From assembly GCA_009937635.1 (NCBI GenBank), contig JAACFF010000009.1, positions 1 to 41,489 of the forward strand: DNA of 41,489 nt, in the 5' to 3' direction. Below are positions 33,234 to 41,489 of this stretch, piece by piece. The stretch's first letter is position 1. Each line of letters starts with the position of its first letter. The stretch is from Chloroflexota bacterium. GTDB taxonomy: Bacteria > Chloroflexota > Anaerolineae > Promineifilales > Promineifilaceae. The position numbers and the translations under genes were made by a program. Below the pieces are notes generated by a model. The model searched no databases, was not told the DNA's origin, and saw only the letters and a program-made list of their open reading frames with translations.

Positions 33234-34172
33234 ATGATTGCAGATACAGCAGCAAGGCTACGCGAGAATATTCAGAAAGTTATCGTCGGTAAAGATGAGA
33301 CTATCGATCTGGCCCTCATCGCCATGCTCTGCGAAGGGCACTTGTTACTAGAAGACGTTCCCGGCACCGGCAAGACGACCCTGGCCAAGACCATCGCTGC
33401 CTCATTAGGCTGCACCTTCCGGCGCGTGCAGTTTACCCCAGATCTTCTACCCTCTGATTTAACCGGTATCTACTATTTCAACCAAAAGGGCCAAGAGTTT
33501 GAGTTTCGCCCAGGCCCAATCATGTCGCAGATTCTGTTGGCGGATGAGATAAACAGGGCAACGCCGCGCACACAGTCAGCTCTATTGGAAGCGATGCAAG
33601 AACGACAAGTGACCGTCGACATCTTCTCACACAAGTTACCTCGGCCGTTTCTGGTTCTAGCCACGCAGAACCCGATTGAACTGGAAGGCACATTCCCTTT
33701 GCCGGAGGCGCAGCTAGACCGTTTCCTGTTGAAAGTAGGCATAGGCTATCCCAATGAGGAAGGCGAGAATGACATATTACTGCGTTTTGAGAGGGACGAT
33801 CCCCTGGACATGCTAGAGCAAGTAGTGCAGCCAGAGGAAATCATCGAGATGCAGGATAAAGTGCGCGAGGTAAATGTGGAGGTCAGCGTACGCCGCTACC
33901 TCGTCCATGTTTGCCGCGCCACCCGGTCGCATGAAGAGATTGCGTTGGGAGCCAGCCCCAGGGCGACCATGGCCCTCTACCGTACCTGCCAGGCACGGGC
34001 GGCTATCCAGGGGCGATCTTTTGTCATTCCAGATGATGTCAAAATATTGGCCCCCCATGTATTGACGCACAGGCTCATCGTCAATCCACAGACACGCCTG
34101 CGCGGACGAACTGCGCAAGACGTGATCCGCGAAGTAGTGGACACCGTGCCCGTTCCTGTCGAAACTACATGA
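33234..34172 (+). CDS. MoxR-family AAA+ ATPase
   Basis: The 312-residue ATPase has Walker A EDVPGTGKTTLAKTIA, Walker B ILLADEINRATPRTQSALLEAMQE, sensor-1 LATQNPIELEGTFPLPEAQLDRF, and a C-terminal lid domain with GASPRATMALYRTCQARAAI. MoxR ATPases act as chaperones that activate or insert metal cofactors or remodel partner complexes. The next gene overlaps by 4 bases and encodes DUF58, the standard partner. The start is ATG 33234 (ACAGG just ahead). It heads a rightward operon of three, possibly four, genes. Confidence 0.93.
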   Translation: MIADTAARLRENIQKVIVGKDETIDLALIAMLCEGHLLLEDVPGTGKTTLAKTIAASLGCTFRRVQFTPDLLPSDLTGIYYFNQKGQEFEFRPGPIMSQILLADEINRATPRTQSALLEAMQERQVTVDIFSHKLPRPFLVLATQNPIELEGTFPLPEAQLDRFLLKVGIGYPNEEGENDILLRFERDDPLDMLEQVVQPEEIIEMQDKVREVNVEVSVRRYLVHVCRATRSHEEIALGASPRATMALYRTCQARAAIQGRSFVIPDDVKILAPHVLTHRLIVNPQTRLRGRTAQDVIREVVDTVPVPVETT

Positions 34173-35611
34173 CCATCAATCTCTCCGATCTCCATCTCGC
34201 CGAAAGGGGGGATCCGGGAAGGGAACGTCGGGAAGCGCGCCAGCGTCTACTGCGGTCAGCATTGAGAGGAGACGAATATGACCCGGTCGACGTAGCCCGC
34301 TCACGGGGTCTCGTGCTGAGAGAACGGGAGGACAGCATCTTCAGTGATTCCTGGGTTATGGTTGCTCTATTGGTCTTGTTGGTGGGTTTTTTTGCAGGGC
34401 GAAACCCTGCGTTGTTGGCTTTGGGCCTGGTACTGTTGATCATCGTCGGCGTCAGCACTGTCTGGAAAAACCTGGCTCTGACTCGTGTCACTTACAAACG
34501 CAGCTTTGATCGCGACCATGTTTTCCCTGGTGAAGCGGTGGAAATGACGATAAGTGTAGCCAATGACAAATCATTGCCGCTTACCTGGCTGCGCATCAAC
34601 GACGAATTGCCCGTTTCGCCTGATACGGACAATGTGATTTCGCAAACGTCTACGAATGTAACGGGCAAATATAATCTAATCAACAGTTATTCCATGCACG
34701 CTCGAGAACGGGTGAATCGCGTCGTAACACTACAATTCCCCGCGCGTGGCTACTATACGTTGGGTCCTGTCACTTATAAGTCAGGCGATGTGTTTACATT
34801 ATTCACCATCGAGCGCGCGCACAATTATCAGAGCACAATCGTCGTCTATCCAGAGATCGAAACTTTAGATGAGTTGGGATTACCGGCCAAGGAACCGTTT
34901 GGCGAGCTGAAGATCAGGCGCAGCTTGTTCACAGATCCAATTAAAACCAGGGGTATTCGCGATTACCAACCTCAAGATCGTTTCCGCGATGTGCATTGGA
35001 AAGCGACAGCAAGGCGTGGCGAGCTACAAACCAAGATTTACGATCCATCTACAGGTATGACCCTGGCCGTATTTCTTAATGTGGCCACGATGCCACGGCA
35101 TTGGTTGGGCTTTTATCCGGAGTTGTTGGAGAAGGTTATTAGTGTGGCCGCTTCGATGGCCAATTATGGCGTGGAACAAGGATGGGGAGTCGGGGTTTAT
35201 GCCAATGGCTCCTATCCCGGATCAGACCAACCAATCCGCGTGCCTCCCGGCCGTTCGCCCAGCCAGTTGACGCATATTTTAGAAGCACTAGCCGCGGTGA
35301 CGGAGTTCGCCACGGCCTCTATAGACGTGATGATGCTGCGCGAAAGCCCCAGATTGCCCTGGGTGTCGACGATTGTTTTAGTGACAGCCGTCATCACAGA
35401 CGAGATCATGGTCGCACTGGCACGGTTGCAGGAAGCAGGCCGGCGTGTCGTATTACTTTCACTGGCTGACGATTCGCCGGCGGCGGACGTGGGACAAATA
35501 TTAACCTATCACATCGCATCCGGCGTACCCGCGTTCGAGCACCAGAATCAGCCGGTGGAAACAGGGCGACGAGATGGAAACGGGGCGCATCCATTAGGAG
35601 TCCGGCAATGA
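34169..35611 (+). CDS. DUF58 (VWA-like) membrane-anchored protein
   Basis: The 480-residue protein has two close hydrophobic helices (about 60-105) followed by a large soluble part with the DUF58 signature RGIRDYQPQDRFRDVHWKA and KIYDPS near residues 270-300. The C-terminal half resembles a von Willebrand A fold. It overlaps moxR-like by ATGA and the next gene by 4 bases, so all three are translationally coupled. With MoxR it probably forms a membrane-associated chaperone or processing system; the target is unknown. The N-terminal 60 residues are Arg-rich and cytoplasmic. Confidence 0.9.
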   Translation: MTINLSDLHLAERGDPGRERREARQRLLRSALRGDEYDPVDVARSRGLVLREREDSIFSDSWVMVALLVLLVGFFAGRNPALLALGLVLLIIVGVSTVWKNLALTRVTYKRSFDRDHVFPGEAVEMTISVANDKSLPLTWLRINDELPVSPDTDNVISQTSTNVTGKYNLINSYSMHARERVNRVVTLQFPARGYYTLGPVTYKSGDVFTLFTIERAHNYQSTIVVYPEIETLDELGLPAKEPFGELKIRRSLFTDPIKTRGIRDYQPQDRFRDVHWKATARRGELQTKIYDPSTGMTLAVFLNVATMPRHWLGFYPELLEKVISVAASMANYGVEQGWGVGVYANGSYPGSDQPIRVPPGRSPSQLTHILEALAAVTEFATASIDVMMLRESPRLPWVSTIVLVTAVITDEIMVALARLQEAGRRVVLLSLADDSPAADVGQILTYHIASGVPAFEHQNQPVETGRRDGNGAHPLGVRQ

Positions 35612-37128
35612 GTGAGACGGTTCTGGCGGCAGCGGTTGACGGCCCACCAGTATCACGCGTCTGGCAGGTATGGGGCGCGATTAAACTGGAACTCCTCTAT
35701 TTATGCTGGGCGTTGATGGAGGTTGCACTCATAGCGCCTGTGGTCCTATTCATCATGCGCTGGGCTCGATTTTGGCCTAGCGGACAAATCGCATTGTGGA
35801 TTTTGCTGCTGATGCTCTTACCTTTTAACCTGGTGCGATTTCTAAGCGCTTTAGAGATAGAGAGAAAATATCAATGGCGCGTTGTGTTGGTTGTGCTGCT
35901 AACGACGCTCCTGCTCGCCTGGCGACTGTTGTTATTTTATCCGTGGTCAGTATTGGACCTAAGTTGGCTAGCCGATCTCTTTGGAAACATAGGCGCATCG
36001 AGCGGCCCACTCTGGGGGCGAGCCCTGACCGTGTTTTTGATTGTCCTTTTTATGTGGTGGCGAGGATTGAGCCTGGTGCAGTTTCACCCGGATATCGACG
36101 GCGTTGGTCTGCGGTTGCGAGCCGGAATCTTGATTTTCGTGCCTATCATCCTGCTGCCTCTAGGCAGAGAAAGCGCCTGGGGTGTTATGCCCTTTGTGCT
36201 GCTGTATTTCGTAGCAGGGTTAATGGCCATTGCGCTCATTCGCGCTGAGCAGGTCGAACGGGAGCGGTCTGGCTTCGCGGCCAGCTTGAGTCCGGGCTGG
36301 GTTGGTACCATTTTCATCACGAGCTTGCTGGTCATTATGACTTCAGGGCTGATCGCTATCATTATCAGTGGCGACACGTTGGCGCTCATCGTAGGGTGGT
36401 TTTCACCCTTGCGGTCTGCCTTGCTGGCTGGCACGGCCGTGGCCATTGGTACGGTATTTTATCTGGCTTCCCCTTTGTTACTTCTGTTTGAGTTTCTATT
36501 GATCTGGCTGACCGAGTTTTTTGCGGCAATTTTCACTGGCCTCAGCGCAAGGCTGGGATTCATGATGCCCCAGAACCTGGGGGGGCTCGATGAATTGTTA
36601 CCAACGCCAGAGGAAACGGCTGAGGTCACAGGTATCTCCATTCCGATGGAGGTAACGCAGGGGCTGACTATCTTGATCATGTTGGCTGTCGTCGTTTTTG
36701 CAGCGTTTATCTTAACACGTCGCTTCAGGCAACCCGCCCTCGGTCCCCGCGCCGGAGCGCACATCGGCGCGGCAGGCAGGAGCGAATTACCAGGCGAGGG
36801 TATTGGGCAACGACTCCTACAGCGTCTGGGATTCTTCCGGCGTTGGCAAACGGCCGCTTCCATCCGCCATATTTACAGGCAGATGTGCCACGCCGCGTCC
36901 GGCGCCGGATATGCACGCAGTCCATCAGAAACGCCTTATGAGTATCTAAATACGTTGGCCCAAGTATGGCCGGACAAGCAGCCGGACAGCCTCTTGATCA
37001 CGGAAGCGTATGTGCGGGTACGCTATGGTGAGATACCGGAAAACAAAGAAGAACTGGAAGCGATCAGAGAGGCGTGGCGCCGGCTGGAAGAAACGAATCC
37101 GGAGGAAGCGAGCTTAAGCGAACTGTGA
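35608..37128 (+). CDS. Polytopic membrane protein with C-terminal DUF4129
   Basis: The 506-residue protein has about eight to nine hydrophobic helices (about 20-380) and a C-terminal soluble segment whose RSPSETPYEYLNTLAQVWPD and LITEAYVRVRYGEIPENKEEL stretches match DUF4129. In related clusters DUF4129 follows a transglutaminase-like domain; here that domain is missing, and a long membrane region takes its place. The third gene of the MoxR/DUF58 operon. A role in anchoring or export of the system is possible; none is established. Confidence 0.82.
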   Translation: MSETVLAAAVDGPPVSRVWQVWGAIKLELLYLCWALMEVALIAPVVLFIMRWARFWPSGQIALWILLLMLLPFNLVRFLSALEIERKYQWRVVLVVLLTTLLLAWRLLLFYPWSVLDLSWLADLFGNIGASSGPLWGRALTVFLIVLFMWWRGLSLVQFHPDIDGVGLRLRAGILIFVPIILLPLGRESAWGVMPFVLLYFVAGLMAIALIRAEQVERERSGFAASLSPGWVGTIFITSLLVIMTSGLIAIIISGDTLALIVGWFSPLRSALLAGTAVAIGTVFYLASPLLLLFEFLLIWLTEFFAAIFTGLSARLGFMMPQNLGGLDELLPTPEETAEVTGISIPMEVTQGLTILIMLAVVVFAAFILTRRFRQPALGPRAGAHIGAAGRSELPGEGIGQRLLQRLGFFRRWQTAASIRHIYRQMCHAASGAGYARSPSETPYEYLNTLAQVWPDKQPDSLLITEAYVRVRYGEIPENKEELEAIREAWRRLEETNPEEASLSEL

Positions 37129-37219
37129 ACTGATTTGCCACCATTTTCCCGGATACTCGGATGGCATTTCCCCCTCTATCGCCCGCAGAAGTTTCCGGAA
37201 AAATCGTGAATATATAGCT

Positions 37220-37732
37220 ATGGAGCAATCACAGATGATCCATTTCCGCGAAGTACAGTACATACGCCACGTGTGGTGGGTGATGCTCCTGGTTTTAGGC
37301 GTGGCGGCGCTTATGTGGTGGGGCTTCGTGCAGCAGATTCTGCTAGGTGCCCCTTGGGGCAAGAATCCTTCACCTGACTGGTTGATGTGGATTCTGTGGC
37401 TAATTATCGGTATCGGATTCCCTCTCGCTTTTTATTGGATGCGGTTGATTGTGGAAGTTCTGGATGATAAGGTTACCATCCGCTACGTGCCGCTTGTTCG
37501 AAATGAATTTCTACTAGACGAGATAGAGGGGGTCGAGGCCCGGACGTACCAGCCCATACGTGAATACGGCGGATGGGGTATTCGCGGCCTGTCAAGCAAA
37601 CGGGCATACAATGTGAGCGGCGATAAAGGTGTAGAGTTGACGCTGGCGGACGGCCGTAAAGTGATGATCGGTTCGCAGAAAGCGGAGGAGTTGGCTTTAG
37701 CAATTCTTAATGCGCAAGAAATCCGTTTTTGA
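37220..37732 (+). CDS. Small membrane protein of unknown function (two helices plus PH-like tail)
   Basis: The 170-residue protein has two N-terminal transmembrane helices (about 20-45 and 55-75) followed by a soluble beta-rich domain (about 80-165: VTIRYVPLVRNEFLLDEI, then ELTLADGRKVMIGSQKAEEL). The tail pattern recalls bacterial PH-like or DUF304/DUF6141-type domains. It may belong to the upstream MoxR operon (gap 91 bases) or be separate. The ribosome site is weak; ATG 37235 is an alternative start. Function unknown. Confidence 0.65.
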   Translation: MEQSQMIHFREVQYIRHVWWVMLLVLGVAALMWWGFVQQILLGAPWGKNPSPDWLMWILWLIIGIGFPLAFYWMRLIVEVLDDKVTIRYVPLVRNEFLLDEIEGVEARTYQPIREYGGWGIRGLSSKRAYNVSGDKGVELTLADGRKVMIGSQKAEELALAILNAQEIRF

Positions 37733-37805
37733 GATAGGTAATGGACGACAATTCTTGCTTATTAGCGCATTCTGAACACGTAGATACCGGAGCACGAGAC
37801 TGCGT

Positions 37806-37835
37806 TTGACAGGGCCACTCTGCCTATGATATGAT
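37806..37835 (+). promoter_or_regulatory. Promoter of pyrG
   Basis: TTGACA (37806-37811) and TATGAT (37830-37835) are 18 bases apart. Transcription would start near 37842, giving a leader of about 134 bases before pyrG. Confidence 0.6.
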
Positions 37836-37880
37836 CCACCCGTTCACGCTTATCTGCTGGAGTTCTATATGAGATGTTTT

Positions 37881-37972
37881 TGCGAAAGAGCCTTTCGCAG
37901 GAAAATTTTGAATATGTTTTTTGAGGGGCACGTCACCCAAAGTGGCGTGCCCCTCTCTCATTATTAGGGGCA
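37881..37972 (+). promoter_or_regulatory. Structured pyrG leader with possible Shine-Dalgarno switch
   Basis: Two hairpins are visible: tgcgaaag/ctttcgca (37881-37899, 3-base loop), and a 14-bp stem with arms gaggggcacgtcac (37923-37936) and gtggcgtgcccctc (37942-37955, one G-U pair, 5-base loop). The Shine-Dalgarno region aggggca (37966-37972) repeats seven bases of the first arm of the second stem exactly. The second arm (tgcccct, 37948-37954) could therefore pair either with its own stem or with the ribosome site. The bases after the stem (TCTCTCATTATT) are only a weak T tract, so translational control is favoured over termination. No known riboswitch class is recognised. Confidence 0.5.
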
Positions 37973-37975
37973 ATC

Positions 37976-39634
37976 ATGACTAAATTTATCTTCTTTACCG
38001 GTGGTGTAGTCAGTTCAGTAGGCAAAGGGGTTACGGCCGCCGCGCTAGGACGGCTGCTTAAGGCACGTGGCTTCACGGTCATGGCCCAGAAGTTAGACCC
38101 TTATATCAATGTAGATCCGGGCACAATGTCCCCTTACCAACATGGCGAGGTTTTTGTCACCGAAGATGGCGCGGAGACGGATCTGGACCTGGGGCATTAT
38201 GAACGCTTCATCGACATCAACCTCAACCAGGCTTCCAATGTGACTACCGGAGGCGTTTATGCGGAGGTGATCGCCCGGGAGCGGCGCGGGGACTACCTGG
38301 GAGGCACAATTCAGGTCATCCCCCACATTACCAATGAAATCAAGCGTTGTATCCATGCCGTGGCGGATAAGAACGGAGTGGATGTGGTTCTGGTGGAGGT
38401 AGGAGGCACGGTGGGTGATATCGAGAGCTTGCCGTTCATGGAAGCGCTACGCCAGATGCGTTCGGACGTGGGGCGCGAGAATACACTTTATGTACACGTA
38501 ACCTTTTTGCCCTACATCGGCGCCAGCAACGAACTCAAAACAAAACCCACGCAACACAGCGTGCGTGAACTGCGTGGTATCGGGATCCAACCAGATGTGA
38601 TAATCGCCCGCGCCGACCACGATATTCCCAAAGAGCATATTAATAAAATCTCCCTGTTTTGCGATGTCAGGCAAGAGGCGGTGATCCCGGCCAAGACCAG
38701 CGAAATATTATATAACATCCCCGTGCTGCTGGCGGAAACGGGTCTGGACCAAATTGTCGTAGACCGGCTGGGATTAGCCTCAAAACAAGAGCCAGACTTA
38801 AGCATATGGAAAGGGATGATCGAGGAGATCCGGCGGCCAAAACCGCCAATCCGGATCGGTCTGGTCGGTAAGTATGTGGAATTACACGATGCTTACATGA
38901 GCGTGCGGGAGGCTCTATACCATGCGGGCCATGCCAATAATCGCAAGGTTGAGATTGAGTGGATTCACTCCAATGACCTGGAAAGAGATAAAGGTTGGGA
39001 ACGGTTTACGGATCTAGACGGCGTGGTCGTGCCCGGCGGATTTGGTGAGCGGGGCGTGGAAGGCAAGATCCTGGCCGCTAAATGGGCGCGGGAGACCCAG
39101 GTGCCTTACCTGGGTCTTTGCCTTGGCATGCAAGTGATGTGCATTGAGCTGGCCCGCTATATCTTGAACAGCGATGAGCCAAACAGTACGGAGTTTGATT
39201 CCCAAACGGAACATCCGGTGATTAGCCTTATGCCCGATCAACATGAACTGGCCGATATGGGCGGCACCATGCGTTTAGGCGCTTATCCCTGCGAGCTAGT
39301 GCCGGGGACGAAAGCCGCTCAGGCTTATGGAGAAGCGGCCGTTTCAGAACGGCACCGGCATCGTTGGGAGTTCAATAACAGTTATCGCGACCGTTTGGGA
39401 GAGGCAGGAATGGTCTTTAGCGGGTTATCGCCCAACGGCCGTTTAGTGGAAATCGCCGAGCTGGCGGACCATCCGTTCATGTTAGGCAGCCAGTTCCACC
39501 CCGAGTTTAAGAGCCGGCCCAACCATCCGCATCCGCTATTTATGGCTTTGTTGGCTGCGGCCGTGGAGCATCAAGAAGCTCGCCTGCCGCAGGTTGAGCG
39601 AATTGTGGAACAAGTGAACGAGCTGGAGTTCTAA
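37976..39634 (+). CDS. pyrG: CTP synthase
   Basis: The 552-residue enzyme makes CTP from UTP, ATP and glutamine. The synthase domain (1-270) opens TKFIFFTGGVVSSVGKG and includes KLDPYINVDPGTMSPYQHGE and GGTVGDIESLPF. The class I glutaminase domain (about 290-545) has the oxyanion PGGFGERG and the nucleophile Cys in YLGLCLGMQ; the catalytic His-Glu pair is in QFHPEFKSRP. Length and motifs are those of the normal enzyme. The strong RBS AGGGG is five bases from the ATG and lies in the structured leader described separately. Confidence 0.97.
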   Translation: MTKFIFFTGGVVSSVGKGVTAAALGRLLKARGFTVMAQKLDPYINVDPGTMSPYQHGEVFVTEDGAETDLDLGHYERFIDINLNQASNVTTGGVYAEVIARERRGDYLGGTIQVIPHITNEIKRCIHAVADKNGVDVVLVEVGGTVGDIESLPFMEALRQMRSDVGRENTLYVHVTFLPYIGASNELKTKPTQHSVRELRGIGIQPDVIIARADHDIPKEHINKISLFCDVRQEAVIPAKTSEILYNIPVLLAETGLDQIVVDRLGLASKQEPDLSIWKGMIEEIRRPKPPIRIGLVGKYVELHDAYMSVREALYHAGHANNRKVEIEWIHSNDLERDKGWERFTDLDGVVVPGGFGERGVEGKILAAKWARETQVPYLGLCLGMQVMCIELARYILNSDEPNSTEFDSQTEHPVISLMPDQHELADMGGTMRLGAYPCELVPGTKAAQAYGEAAVSERHRHRWEFNNSYRDRLGEAGMVFSGLSPNGRLVEIAELADHPFMLGSQFHPEFKSRPNHPHPLFMALLAAAVEHQEARLPQVERIVEQVNELEF

Positions 39635-39693
39635 TCATCTACTATCGTATTCGTAATTGAGATAAATCGATTGCGATTGGGATTGCAATTGGG

Positions 39694-41265
39694 TTATGCT
39701 GCTCCGCAGGCTCTTAGCGTGTCGAGCACGGCCGATTGTTGCACGGTGCCATGGAGATAGACGTCTCCGACATCTCGCAGGAGTACAAAACGCACTTTGC
39801 CGCCGGCCTTTTTCTTATCGCTGCCCATAGCCTGGTATAGATCGGTAGCGAGCAATTTAGCGGGGATGCGACTTGGCAAGTCCGCTTTTTGCAAGGTTTC
39901 CTCAATGCGTGATTGAAGATCAGGGAAGCAAATGCCCAACATCGCCGATAGATGAGCGGCTGCTACCAAGCCCATGGCCACCGCCTCCCCGTGACGAACA
40001 ACATACGCGCTTACTTGCTCAATGGCATGGGCAAAGGTATGGCCCAGGTTAAGGACGGCGCGCTTTCCTTTTTCAAAGGGATCTTCCTGGACAACGTCGC
40101 GCTTAACTTGAATAGCGTCGGTGACAATAGGCGCCAGGGCAGAAGCCTGCGCAAGGTCGCGAGGGGGTTGCAGGCGAGGTCCGCTTTCCAGCCGCTCGAA
40201 TAAAGTAGGATCGGCGATTAAGCCGGCTTTTATCACTTCGGCCATGCCGGCGGCAAACTCCGCTGCGGGAAGCGTGGTCAGGGTCCCTAAATCGGCAAAT
40301 ACGCCAAGCGGCTGCTTAAAAGCACCTACCAAATTCTTTCCTTGGGGTAAATCGACGCCCGTCTTGGCTCCTATGCTGGCATCAACCATGGCCAGAAGCG
40401 TAGTGGGGCATTGGACGAAGTTTAGACCGCGCATGTACGTGGCGGCTACAAAACCCGCCACATCTCCCACCACGCCACCGCCCAGGGCCAGAATCGTGCC
40501 CTGGCGATCAATCCCCGAAGCTAACAATTCGTCGTAGATCTTGTTGACTGTGGCCAGGGTTTTATGCTGCTCACCGGTGGGGATGGTGACGATAGAGGCG
40601 ACTCGGCCACACTGATTGGCATACAGCGGGCCGACGTTACTGTCCGTAATTACGGCGATCGGACCTTGAATCTGAGCAAGTTGGCGAATGGATGGCAGCA
40701 AGCCTGGTCCAACGACAACATGGTAACGGCCGTGGGGGTAGGTCACATTCACAAGTTCATTGCCGAGCAACAGGCGGATCTCTTCCACCAGCTGTTGGGG
40801 CGTCCTACCGGAACTGCTAATCTGCGGGAAACGGCCGTATTCGAGCGCACGCTGTTGGAGTAGATCACGCACACGGTAAATGGGGTTAGGCACGTCAAGC
40901 AGGGGGCGCCGACCAGCATCATCCGCGAGTCGCGCTACGATTTCCTGCGGTTCGGCTGTCAAGCAAAATACGGGGCCGGTAGCGCCCAGCGTGGAAGCAT
41001 TGAGGGGATCGAGCATCAGCCGGCCACCGGTGGAGATGACCAGCCCGCTCCGGGTGGCCAATTCCTTTGCTGCAACAGCTTCCAAATGCCGGAAGGCGGA
41101 CTCACCCTCTTCACGGAAGATAGCGGCGATGGTTCGACCCTCATGCTGCTCAATTAGAGCGTCTGTGTCTACAAACTCATAATTTAGTTCGTCGGCCAAT
41201 AGCCTCCCAACTGTTGATTTGCCCGTGCCCATAAAGCCGGTAAGAGTGATGTTTATGTTGTTCAT
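39694..41265 (-). CDS. aroKB: Shikimate kinase / 3-dehydroquinate synthase fusion
   Basis: The 523-residue protein joins two shikimate-pathway enzymes. Residues 1-165 are shikimate kinase, with Walker A GFMGTGKSTVGRL, the DTDALIE substrate region, STGGRLML and the lid Arg region DDAGRRPLLD. Residues about 175-523 are 3-dehydroquinate synthase, with VITDSNVGPLY, GGGVVGDVAGFVAATYMRG, the metal-binding KAGLIADPTLFE and NLGHTFAHAIE regions and HGEAVAMGL. The two steps (DAHP to dehydroquinate; shikimate to shikimate 3-phosphate) are not consecutive. A TATAAT (minus strand, 41294-41289) lies between the holA stop and this start, so the gene may have its own promoter. GGGAG is the likely ribosome site. 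Confidence 0.95.
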   Translation of the reverse strand: MNNINITLTGFMGTGKSTVGRLLADELNYEFVDTDALIEQHEGRTIAAIFREEGESAFRHLEAVAAKELATRSGLVISTGGRLMLDPLNASTLGATGPVFCLTAEPQEIVARLADDAGRRPLLDVPNPIYRVRDLLQQRALEYGRFPQISSSGRTPQQLVEEIRLLLGNELVNVTYPHGRYHVVVGPGLLPSIRQLAQIQGPIAVITDSNVGPLYANQCGRVASIVTIPTGEQHKTLATVNKIYDELLASGIDRQGTILALGGGVVGDVAGFVAATYMRGLNFVQCPTTLLAMVDASIGAKTGVDLPQGKNLVGAFKQPLGVFADLGTLTTLPAAEFAAGMAEVIKAGLIADPTLFERLESGPRLQPPRDLAQASALAPIVTDAIQVKRDVVQEDPFEKGKRAVLNLGHTFAHAIEQVSAYVVRHGEAVAMGLVAAAHLSAMLGICFPDLQSRIEETLQKADLPSRIPAKLLATDLYQAMGSDKKKAGGKVRFVLLRDVGDVYLHGTVQQSAVLDTLRACGAA

Positions 41266-41295
41266 AACACGATTCGAAAGGCTCCCTTATTATAC

Positions 41296-41489
41296 TTAGG
41301 CGGTTATGGTCAGCTTGGCGACCAGGAGATCGAGCGCCGTTTGCATATCCGCCTGCCCCGTCTTGACGTCCACATCAACCTCTAAGAGGTGACGATAAAT
41401 CTGTTCTAATTCTTCTTGGCTGAAGCCGCGCGCTTGTTGGCACAGCTTGCCTACGACGAAGCTGTGTAGTTTCAGTTCGCGGGAAATAC
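41296..41489 (-). CDS. holA: DNA polymerase III delta subunit, C-terminal fragment (5' end outside window)
   Basis: The open minus-strand frame runs in from the window edge to TAA 41296-41298 and gives about 63 residues. It contains HSFVVGKLCQQARGFSQEEL and the HLLEVDVDVKTGQ...ALDLLVAKL ending, which match the helical C-terminal domain of HolA (clamp-loader delta: F-V-x-x-K...AR-F-S-x-E-L...LL-x-D-x-x-K-T-G). The delta subunit opens the sliding clamp on DNA. The stop lies 30 bases before aroKB on the same strand. The call is made on the C-terminus only. Confidence 0.75.
   Translation of the reverse strand, partial: ISRELKLHSFVVGKLCQQARGFSQEELEQIYRHLLEVDVDVKTGQADMQTALDLLVAKLTITA

Overview
This 41.5 kb window looks like a chromosomal segment of a member of the Chloroflexota, probably Anaerolineae-like. 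The assignment is tentative. It rests on gene content (CpXC protein, MoxR/DUF58/DUF4129 cluster, an extracellular HAF-repeat protein with a YLPIIM motif before a Pro-Thr linker) and on a heavily iterated palindrome, ACGGCCGT, across the window. Most genes are chromosomal housekeeping or environmental-response genes. The only mobile DNA seen is a decayed transposase at the left end and a lone IS1-InsA-like protein. No phage, CRISPR array or rRNA was seen.

Layout. 1-490: the end of a DUF4386 membrane protein, a decayed second DUF4386 gene and a frameshifted transposase remnant. 509-2164: hpt and a PfkB-family kinase. 2692-4687: a PLP decarboxylase overlapping an FMN-binding PPOX-family gene. 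4975-6825: a secreted HAF-repeat protein. 6863-14436: an operon of four half-size ABC exporters (two asymmetric heterodimer pairs), preceded by a strong promoter, a 45-codon leader ORF and an intrinsic terminator, which is the architecture of ribosome-mediated attenuation. 14994-19466: MgtC, a PHP-domain phosphoesterase, and an SDR plus FAD-oxidase pair that resembles DprE2/DprE1. 19474-21050: a small unknown protein and a UgpC/MalK-type ATPase.

21229-26514 is a signalling region. It holds a Ser/Thr kinase with an apparently leaderless transcript, a downstream InsA-like zinc-ribbon/HTH protein, a divergent FHA-winged-helix regulator, a CpXC protein and a soluble GAF-PAS histidine kinase. 26759-28321: a membrane-anchored protein with four copies of a basic helical repeat, and tRNA-Leu(CAG). 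28413-32955: a tandem RNase H protein with a degenerate second domain, an FprA-type ferredoxin-NADP reductase, a CBS protein and a LysM glycosidase-like protein. 33234-37732: the MoxR/DUF58/DUF4129 operon plus a small membrane protein. 37806-39634: pyrG with a structured leader in which the Shine-Dalgarno can pair with a hairpin arm. 39694-41489: an aroK-aroB fusion and the end of holA.

The strongest candidates for something new are the attenuator-controlled four-gene ABC operon, the kinase/FHA-wHTH/InsA-like cluster, the pseudo-RNase-H fusion, the pyrG leader switch and the DprE-like pair. Coordinates were derived by hand from the sequence. Family assignments come from motif recognition, not from database searches.
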